A stretch of DNA of 19,181 nucleotides from Bacteroidota bacterium. Lineage in GTDB: Bacteria; Bacteroidota; Bacteroidia; Chitinophagales; Chitinophagaceae. This document shows, piece after piece, positions 14,276 to 19,181 of the stretch; the first letter of the stretch is position 1; every line of letters begins with the position of its first letter. Under the pieces are notes generated by a model. It saw only the letters and a list, made by a program, of their open reading frames with translations, searched no databases and was not told the DNA's origin. A program made the position numbers and the translations under genes. The stretch is taken from positions 1-19,181 of the forward strand of contig JAEZDA010000020.1 in assembly GCA_023433345.1 (NCBI GenBank), in the 5' to 3' direction.

Positions 14276-14710
14276 ATGGCCACCAATAAAACCACCGCAA
14301 CCAATGCCAGTGTAAAAGATTTTATTGCGGGCATCCCCTCCGAAACCATGCGCGATGACGCCCGTGCAATAATCGCAATGATGCAGGAGGAGTCGGGCTG
14401 GGAACCTTTTATGTACGGGCCATCGATCATTGGGTTCGGACTTTACAAATACACCTACGCCAGCGGACATTCCGGCGAGGCGCCCTACATCGCCTTTGCG
14501 CCAAGAGGAAAAGAAATCGTGCTTTACCTCGAGTATGAATTCGATAATAAGAACGAACTTCTGGCTGAATTTGGCAAACATCGAAAAACTAAGGCCTGCA
14601 TTTATTTTAAAACACTGGATGGCATGAATATTTCTGCTTTAAAAAAGCTGATCAAAGCTTCTTTAAAAGAAACTAAAAAGAAACATCCGGTTGAAAAAAG
14701 CAAAAAGTAA
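14276..14710 (+). CDS. DUF1801 (YdhG-like) family protein
   Basis: This 144-residue protein starts MATNKTTATNASVKDFIAGI and contains family features: MMQEESGWEPFMYGPSIIGF (about 35-54), YIAFAPRGKEIVLYL and KACIYFKTLDGMNISALKKL, with a Lys-rich tail. DUF1801/YdhG proteins are small alpha/beta proteins with a frataxin-like fold; Bacillus subtilis YdhG (Fra) is described as an iron chaperone, but most members have no tested role, so iron handling here is only a possibility. No membrane segment or signal peptide is present. It lies 40 bp before the OYE gene on the same strand and may share a transcript with it. Confidence 0.85.
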   Translation: MATNKTTATNASVKDFIAGIPSETMRDDARAIIAMMQEESGWEPFMYGPSIIGFGLYKYTYASGHSGEAPYIAFAPRGKEIVLYLEYEFDNKNELLAEFGKHRKTKACIYFKTLDGMNISALKKLIKASLKETKKKHPVEKSKK

Positions 14711-14750
14711 TTTGCACCTATTCAACTTTTATTATTTAACCTGCTCGTAG

Positions 14751-15590
14751 ATGTCCCTTTTGTTTTCCCCAATTAGCTTTCGTGATGTTTCACTCCGAAA
14801 CAGGCTGGTGGTTTCACCAATGTGCCAGTATTCATCTGTCGATGGGTTTGCAAAAGACTGGCACCTGGTACATCTTGGCAGCCGGGCTGTTGGTGGTGCG
14901 GCGCTGATATTTACAGAGGCGACTGCGGTGAATCCTGAAGGAAGGATAAGCAGTAATGATCTTGGTATCTGGAAAGATGAACATGTTGAAGGGTTGCGGC
15001 GGATCACGAGGTTCATTCATCAGCAAAACGCTGTAGCGGGAATTCAACTGGCACACAGCGGTCGTAAAGCCAGCACGGTTCCTCCATGGATGGGAATGGA
15101 ACAGGTAAGTCCTGAACAGGGTGGGTGGATAGGGGTTGCACCTTCGGCTATCCCTTACCGTGAGCACGAAATTCCGCCGCAGGAAGCTTCAGTGGCAGAC
15201 ATTGAAAAGATTGTTGCAGATTTTCGTTCTGCAGCCCAACGAGCATTGTCTGCCGAATTTAAAGTATTGGAAATTCACGCGGCCCATGGTTATCTTCTTC
15301 ATTCCTTTCTCTCTCCGTTGAGCAATAAACGATCGGATGAATACGGAGGTTCCTTTGACAATCGTATTCGTTTACTCCTCGCCGTTATCCGCGAGGTGCG
15401 CAGTGTTTGGCCGGAATCGTTACCACTTTTTCTGCGCATATCGGCAACGGATCATACCGATGGAGGTTGGACGATTGATGATTCCATACACCTGGCCGGC
15501 ATTGTGAAAGATTTGGGTGTCGACCTGGTCGATTGCTCATCAGGCGGAAATGTTCCAAAAGCAAAGATCGAACTCTACCCGGGTTACTAG
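14751..15590 (+). CDS. Old Yellow Enzyme (YqjM-type NADH:flavin oxidoreductase), cut short by an in-frame amber codon
   Basis: OYE enzymes use FMN and NAD(P)H to reduce activated C=C bonds and nitro compounds. The first 279 codons encode most of the TIM barrel: FMN/redox-sensing PMCQYS with Cys25 and Tyr27, HSGRKAS (102-108), the substrate-binding HAAHGYL with His176 and His179 and Tyr181, and SDEYGGSFDNR (195-205), all as in the thermophilic-like YqjM class. Codon 280 is TAG where family members commonly have Gln (GY-Q-V). Past the stop the same frame continues with the missing barrel end, so the truncated product would lack the FMN phosphate-binding strands and is probably inactive. It looks like a one-base C-to-T change or a sequence error. 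Confidence 0.85.
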   Translation: MSLLFSPISFRDVSLRNRLVVSPMCQYSSVDGFAKDWHLVHLGSRAVGGAALIFTEATAVNPEGRISSNDLGIWKDEHVEGLRRITRFIHQQNAVAGIQLAHSGRKASTVPPWMGMEQVSPEQGGWIGVAPSAIPYREHEIPPQEASVADIEKIVADFRSAAQRALSAEFKVLEIHAAHGYLLHSFLSPLSNKRSDEYGGSFDNRIRLLLAVIREVRSVWPESLPLFLRISATDHTDGGWTIDDSIHLAGIVKDLGVDLVDCSSGGNVPKAKIELYPGY

Positions 15591-15638
15591 GTTCAGTATG
15601 CGGAGGCTGTAAAGAAAGCAGGAATAAGAACAGGTGCC

Positions 15639-16403
15639 GTGGGCCTGATCACCACCTGGCAGCAGGCTGAAGATATCCTTATCAATGAAAAGGCCGACCT
15701 TATTTTCATGGCACGTGAAATGCTCCGTGATCCATATTTTCCCAGGCGTGCTTCAATTGAAATGCAGGAATCGTTCCCATGGCCTGATCAATACGAAAGG
15801 GCTGATCCTTTAAAGCAAAAGAAAATGATGATCGAGATATCAAAACTCATAAAACAGCGCAGAACTACGAAGCCTTCTAAGATGAAAGCTGGAAGCCGCG
15901 TCCCTGACGCGGTTATCATGGAAGCCCTTGAAAACGCTACCTGGGCGCCTAATCATGGTAAAACAGAGCCATGGTTCTTTGTGGTGTATTCCGGTGAAGG
16001 ATTGGTGAACTTTTGCAATGCCCAGGCTGATCTGTACCAAAAGGAGAGCGGCGACAATTTTAACCCGGCAAAGCTCAAGAATCTACAGGGATGGGCAGAT
16101 ACGGTTTCTCACCTTATTGCTATTTGCCATCGAAGGTCCATTCTAACAAAAATTCCCGAACTGGAAGAAATTGAAGCTATCGCGTGTGGCGTTCAAAATC
16201 TCGCCCTAACTATTGAGGCGCACGGTTATGCCGGAATGTGGAGCACCGGCGGCATAACCTACTATGAAAGTGCCAGGGAACTTCTTGGCTTTAGTGATCA
16301 TGAAAGGCTTCTTGGTTTCTTCCTCGTTGGAGAGAAAATGGAGGAAAGCGCACCAGCCTCACGGCGACCCATACACGAAAAGATACGCTGGGTTTCAAGT
16401 TGA
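15639..16403 (+). CDS. C-terminal end of the OYE barrel fused in frame to a nitroreductase domain
   Basis: The frame of the preceding gene continues after its TAG. Residues 1-55 from GTG 15639 are the rest of the OYE (GLITTWQQAEDIL, ADLIFMAREMLRDPYF, QYERA), and from about residue 63 a complete nitroreductase follows without a stop: KLIKQRRTTKP, ENATWAPNHGKTEPWFF, EEIEAIACGVQNLALTIEAHG and GFFLVGEK. Nitroreductases are FMN/NAD(P)H enzymes. If the amber is real, the nitroreductase could still be made alone from ATG 15825 or 15828; if not, the locus encodes one protein of about 550 residues. The stop codon adjoins a decamer repeat. Confidence 0.82.
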   Translation: MGLITTWQQAEDILINEKADLIFMAREMLRDPYFPRRASIEMQESFPWPDQYERADPLKQKKMMIEISKLIKQRRTTKPSKMKAGSRVPDAVIMEALENATWAPNHGKTEPWFFVVYSGEGLVNFCNAQADLYQKESGDNFNPAKLKNLQGWADTVSHLIAICHRRSILTKIPELEEIEAIACGVQNLALTIEAHGYAGMWSTGGITYYESARELLGFSDHERLLGFFLVGEKMEESAPASRRPIHEKIRWVSS

Positions 16404-16438
16404 TTTGCGCTTTGTTCCTTTGCGTTTTTGTGTGAAAC
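16402..16438 (-). repeat. Degenerate AAAG-type repeat element, copy 1
   Basis: The minus strand reads GTTTCACAC (16438-16430), then CGCAAAGGAACAAAGCGCAAA-like units. It begins like the copy at 17589 and fills the space between the convergent nitroreductase and flavin reductase genes. It includes two bases of the nitroreductase stop codon. Confidence 0.5.
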
Positions 16439-16450
16439 AATTCGAAACAG

Positions 16451-17410
16451 TTACAGATTTCCAAAGTCTATTACCGCATCGCCCCCAACCGGGAAACCTA
16501 CGCAGGTGAGCACACGGCCACGTGCGATTTCCTCATCGGTAAGCACTTCATTATAGCCCATCCAGATCTTGCCTGAAACGCAGGTGGCAGCGCAACTTCC
16601 ACACTGTCCGCTCTCGCAACTGTATGGTAGGACTATGTTGTTTTCTTTTGCGATTGCAACAATGCTTTTCGGGTATTGAACCTTTAGTACGTGTTTATTG
16701 TCACCAATATGAATGGTTACATTATGCTCACCCATATCCGGCGGGCGATTGATGGTCGGCTTGGGCAGCGGATCAAATTCTTCTTTCCTGATCCTTTCTT
16801 TTTCGATGCCAAAAGCCCTCATTGTTATCGTGGCCATTATTCGGTACTCGTAAGGACCGCACAAGTATATGTAAGCATCTACCGGGTCTGCCGAATATTT
16901 CTTTAAAAGGCCGGTCAACAAAAAACCAGAGAGTCTTTTATTTTCCAGGAGTTCAGAATCACTGAAAAAGTAGTGAATAATGAACCGCTCCTTATAACGA
17001 ATCGCCCACTGTTGCAACTGCGGGTAAAACAAAGTTTGCGCAAGCGATTTGTTACTATAGATCAGAACTATTTTTACCGGGGTTGTTTCCAGTAACAGGT
17101 GGATAAGAGAATAGCAAGGAGTGATGCCACTTCCCGCAGCTAAAAAAAAGTAAGTGAATGTTTCAGGTTGTGGAGGAAGCACAAAGTATCCTGAAATACC
17201 TGTGGTGTGTAAAACGTCTCCCTCTCTTGCATTGTAAACAAGCCATCGTGAAAACTCGCCATTGTCTACTTTCTTAACGGTTATGGATAAACGCTCTCCT
17301 AGTTCCGGTGAACTGGTGAGGGAATAAGAGCGCCGTTTTTCCCGGCCGTGAATAATGAATGAAAGTGTAATGAACTGGCCTGATTTGCATTGGGGTTCCC
17401 AACCCTCCAT
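16451..17410 (-). CDS. PaaE-like ferredoxin-NAD(P)H oxidoreductase with C-terminal 2Fe-2S domain
   Basis: The protein joins an FAD/NAD(P)H reductase module to a plant-type ferredoxin and would pass electrons from NAD(P)H to an oxygenase or similar partner, as PaaE does in phenylacetyl-CoA epoxidase. In the 319-residue form from ATG 17410 one sees FAD-binding RRSYSL (26-31), nucleotide-binding AAGSGITP (91-98), YLCGPYEYR (182-190) and the cluster ligands Cys265, Cys270, Cys273 and Cys303. That start is too late: codons from 17411 to 17506 continue the FAD domain N-terminus (GYKVKISEIRDEVKEA, then TFFLEP) but contain no ATG, GTG, TTG or CTG, and an in-frame TAA lies at 17507-17509. The real start is therefore lost, non-standard or misread. 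Confidence 0.88.
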   Translation of the reverse strand: MEGWEPQCKSGQFITLSFIIHGREKRRSYSLTSSPELGERLSITVKKVDNGEFSRWLVYNAREGDVLHTTGISGYFVLPPQPETFTYFFLAAGSGITPCYSLIHLLLETTPVKIVLIYSNKSLAQTLFYPQLQQWAIRYKERFIIHYFFSDSELLENKRLSGFLLTGLLKKYSADPVDAYIYLCGPYEYRIMATITMRAFGIEKERIRKEEFDPLPKPTINRPPDMGEHNVTIHIGDNKHVLKVQYPKSIVAIAKENNIVLPYSCESGQCGSCAATCVSGKIWMGYNEVLTDEEIARGRVLTCVGFPVGGDAVIDFGNL

Positions 17411-17519
17411 CGGTTCGAGAAAGAATGTCTTCGCTTCTTTAACCTCATCCCTGATCTCCGAGATCTTTACCTTATATCCTGTCCAGTTTTCGATGCTGAG
17501 ATTTTTTTAAAGATATTGA

Positions 17520-17533
17520 TAGTCTTTAGTTGG
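17520..17533 (+). repeat. Two heptamer units opposite the 17659 array
   Basis: TAGTCTT and TAGTTGG follow each other and match, in inverted orientation, the TAGTnGn units of the array at 17659-17704. With only two units this could be chance. Confidence 0.35.
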
Positions 17534-17588
17534 TCTGAAGCTTATTCTTTGTCAAATTCATAAGGTTCCCTAACTACGGCGATCTTGT

Positions 17589-17637
17589 GGTTTCACACCA
17601 AGGAATACCTAAGAATACATAAGGCCACGAAGAAAAG
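17589..17637 (+). repeat. Degenerate decamer repeat element, copy 2
   Basis: GGTTTCACACC is followed by 10-bp units AAGGAATACC, TAAGAATACA, TAAGGCCACG, AAGAAAAG. It starts with the same GTTTCACAC as copy 1 at 16438 but in the opposite orientation, so the two point outward from the flavin reductase gene. Confidence 0.55.
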
Positions 17638-17658
17638 CATTAATCCTAACGACCAGGA

Positions 17659-17704
17659 ACTACAAACTACCGACTATCGACTACCAACTACCTACTGCCG
17701 ACTA
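17659..17704 (-). repeat. Heptamer tandem array supplying a stop codon
   Basis: Read on the plus strand, six and a half 7-bp units in exact register: ACTACAA, ACTACCG, ACTATCG, ACTACCA, ACTACCT, ACTGCCG, ACTA. On the minus strand each unit is TAGTnGn-like, and the TAG of the first one (17704-17702) is the stop codon of the small membrane protein. Confidence 0.8.
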
Positions 17705-18004
17705 ATAAAAAGTTTTGATCAACAATATTACCGCACCGTAGATTACCGTTGTGGCAAAAATTCCTTTGGCTGTTTTATCCCGATGGGTGTTTATATAAAT
17801 TGTAAAGAGAAGGGCATTAAGCAACAGGGATAAACTGAGCGCAACAGTTAAGGTTCTAAATCCTGAATCCTGATGCAGAATATACCCTAAAGTTTCGCTG
17901 ATCGTATACTCCCTGAACTTTGAAAACTTAAACAGCGCGAGCCCGATAAGCGGCGCGAGGCAGCCAAGGATCATTCCAAAAACCAAACTGTCTTTCTTCA
18001 GCAT
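17702..18004 (-). CDS. Small membrane protein of unknown function downstream of surE
   Basis: I do not recognise this 100-residue protein. It has three clear hydrophobic stretches: about residues 7-26 (LVFGMILGCLAPLIGLALF), 52-71 (TVALSLSLLLNALLFTIYI) and 81-97 (GIFATTVIYGAVILLI), with a short polar linker rich in Thr, Asp and Lys between the last two. Its start codon shares one base with the surE stop (TGATG), so the two are translationally coupled. No signal peptide cleavage site or catalytic motif is seen. The stop codon TAG lies in a heptamer repeat, and the C-terminus KTFY may have been set by that repeat. Confidence 0.75.
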   Translation of the reverse strand: MLKKDSLVFGMILGCLAPLIGLALFKFSKFREYTISETLGYILHQDSGFRTLTVALSLSLLLNALLFTIYINTHRDKTAKGIFATTVIYGAVILLIKTFY

Positions 18005-18786
18005 CAGTCAAATATTTTTTTCTTTTCCAGTTTTTCTTTCAGCACATAATTGGTGAGGTCGAATTGAACCGGCACTACGCTCACATAATTTTTTTGCAGA
18101 GCTGCCACATCAGAATCTTTTCCTTTGTCGAAATTTACGAACTCACCCGTAAGCCAATAGTATTTCTTTCCCTGCGGATCGAGTCTTTCGTCAAAATCCT
18201 CTTCATATTTAGCATAGGCCTGCTTGCAAACTTTTATTCCTTTGATCTCATTCGCAGGAACGCTGGGGATGTTTACATTCAATAAAAGATGTTTATCCCA
18301 TTTCTGACCGATCACACTGCTCACTATTTTATGCACTACCTGCCTTGCTGCGGTAAAGTCTGCTTCGTAGCGATAATCCAAAAGAGAAAAGCCAATACTG
18401 GGAATGCCTTCGATACTTGCTTCCATGGCGGCAGACATTGTTCCGCTGTAAATTACATTAATGCTGTGGTTCGCGCCATGATTGATACCGCTCAGGCAGA
18501 TGTCCGGTTTCCTGGGAAGGATTTTATCTACCGCAAGTTTTACGCAGTCAACCGGTGTGCCGCTGGTTTGCCATGCCTCGATGTCTCCGAATAGATGCAT
18601 CCTGTTAAGACGGAGAGGGGAGCCGATAGTGATCGCATGCCCCATGCCGCTCTGCGGTTTATCCGGCGCCACCACTACAACATGACCAAGATCCTTTACC
18701 GCCTCAACCAAATTTCGTATACCCGGTGCCGTTATATCATCATCATTCGTGATCAATATAAGCGGCTTCTCTTTACTTTTTGCCAT
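18004..18786 (-). CDS. surE: 5'-nucleotidase SurE
   Basis: SurE is a metal-dependent phosphatase acting on nucleoside 5'- and 3'-monophosphates and short polyphosphate, linked to stress survival. The 260-residue product has the metal-binding set Asp15 and Asp16 (NDDD, after ILIT), Ser46 in PQSGMGHAIT and Asn102 in LSGINHGAN, plus SGTPVDCVK (75-83) and YSGTMSAAMEA (113-123), all typical. The family's usual NDDG reads NDDD here, so the Gly next to the metal ligands is Asp; the ligands themselves are kept. A basic seven-residue leader precedes the core. It lies 24 bp after an upstream membrane-protein gene and overlaps the next gene by one base, suggesting a three-gene operon. Confidence 0.96.
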   Translation of the reverse strand: MAKSKEKPLILITNDDDITAPGIRNLVEAVKDLGHVVVVAPDKPQSGMGHAITIGSPLRLNRMHLFGDIEAWQTSGTPVDCVKLAVDKILPRKPDICLSGINHGANHSINVIYSGTMSAAMEASIEGIPSIGFSLLDYRYEADFTAARQVVHKIVSSVIGQKWDKHLLLNVNIPSVPANEIKGIKVCKQAYAKYEEDFDERLDPQGKKYYWLTGEFVNFDKGKDSDVAALQKNYVSVVPVQFDLTNYVLKEKLEKKKIFD

Positions 18787-18810
18787 TGAATTTATCTTGC
18801 TAAACCTTAA

Positions 18811-19181
18811 TTAACGGAACCAGGGTCTGCCTACCAGCTCGCGGAAAGGCCATGGAATTGAAATGAGAATAAGTAACAATGCAATACCGGAAAATATAAG
18901 CACCTTACGGTGTTTTGCTGAATCGAGTGCGGCCTTCTTTACTGAAGTTCTTCCCACGTGAACAAGTATCCAGGCGATGATCATCATTAGGGCATGCTCC
19001 ATGGTGAAGAAACGGTTATATGGATCCTTCATCACATCTCCCATTCCGGCTTTTATTTTATCAAACCATCCATTGCTCACAAACAATATGATACCGATAA
19101 GCAACTGAATATCGCAACAGATCATAAAAAAAAGATTCATTTTATTGTCGCGCGCAGTGTAAGGCTTTCTTCCTGCAAGGC
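18811..19181 (-). CDS. Multi-spanning membrane protein, 5' end outside the window
   Basis: The frame is open to the window edge, and the codons before the first in-window ATG (19140) read AGRKPYTARDNK, continuous with MNLFFMICCDIQLLIG, so the true start lies beyond 19181. Three hydrophobic segments are visible: MICCDIQLLIGIILFV, MEHALMMIIAWILVHVG and VLIFSGIALLLILISI, ending IPWPFRELVGRPWF. The pattern of helices, with a His in MEHALMM and another in ILVHVGR, recalls the small cytochrome-b-like or unknown membrane proteins common in Bacteroidota; haem binding is not established. It precedes surE by 24 bp on the same strand. Confidence 0.75.
   Translation of the reverse strand, partial: LAGRKPYTARDNKMNLFFMICCDIQLLIGIILFVSNGWFDKIKAGMGDVMKDPYNRFFTMEHALMMIIAWILVHVGRTSVKKAALDSAKHRKVLIFSGIALLLILISIPWPFRELVGRPWFR

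Noticed and set aside
15588..15590. TAG read as a sense codon (genetic code change)
   Set aside because: TAG is the natural stop of ftsY, of the DUF2723 gene and of the membrane protein at 17702, so recoding is unlikely.
16402..17637. Insertion sequence or transposon carrying the flavin reductase
   Set aside because: No transposase, no target-site duplication and no long terminal inverted repeats are visible; the flanking elements are short and degenerate.

Overview
The window looks like a chromosomal segment of a member of the Bacteroidota, most likely the Chitinophagales/Sphingobacteriia side. The evidence is the gene content (rpmB-rpmG-DUF4295-ftsY, a 1024-residue DUF2723 protein, rplU-rpmA), several copies of the Bacteroidota -7 promoter element TAnnTTTG, and A-rich start regions with almost no Shine-Dalgarno sequences. 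No rRNA, tRNA, CRISPR array, transposase or phage gene is visible.

Layout: 1-770 holds the leftward rplU-rpmA operon, followed by the first codons of a Lys/Ala-rich protein cut by the window edge. 905-5176 is a tight rightward run of an acyltransferase (PlsC family), priA and murB; murB appears to begin at a TTG codon inside the end of priA. After a 616-bp gene-free gap comes a leftward DUF2723 membrane protein (candidate protein O-mannosyltransferase) with a strong terminator, diverging from an EamA transporter. Two tandem ArsR-like regulators then face an OsmC-family protein. 11464-13543 holds the translation/secretion block: rpmB, rpmG, the DUF4295 ribosomal protein, a terminator, and ftsY under its own promoter. 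13544-14275 is gene-free and repeat-rich. 14276-17510 carries a DUF1801 protein, an Old Yellow Enzyme fused in frame to a nitroreductase but broken by an amber codon, and a convergent PaaE-like ferredoxin/flavin reductase that has no usable start codon at its apparent true N-terminus. 17702-19181 is a leftward operon: partial membrane protein, surE, small membrane protein.

The genes are mostly core functions (ribosome, SRP receptor, replication restart, peptidoglycan synthesis) mixed with redox and stress functions (OsmC, OYE/nitroreductase, flavin reductase, ArsR-type regulators). I do not see a clear new defence or biosynthetic system. The most unusual signals are non-coding: a 21-nt promoter/initiation block identical between the rplU and rpmB operons, and degenerate tandem repeats with periods of 7, 8 and 10 bp placed at gene ends, several of them touching or supplying stop codons. 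The two lesions in the adjoining redox genes suggest either recent decay or sequence errors.
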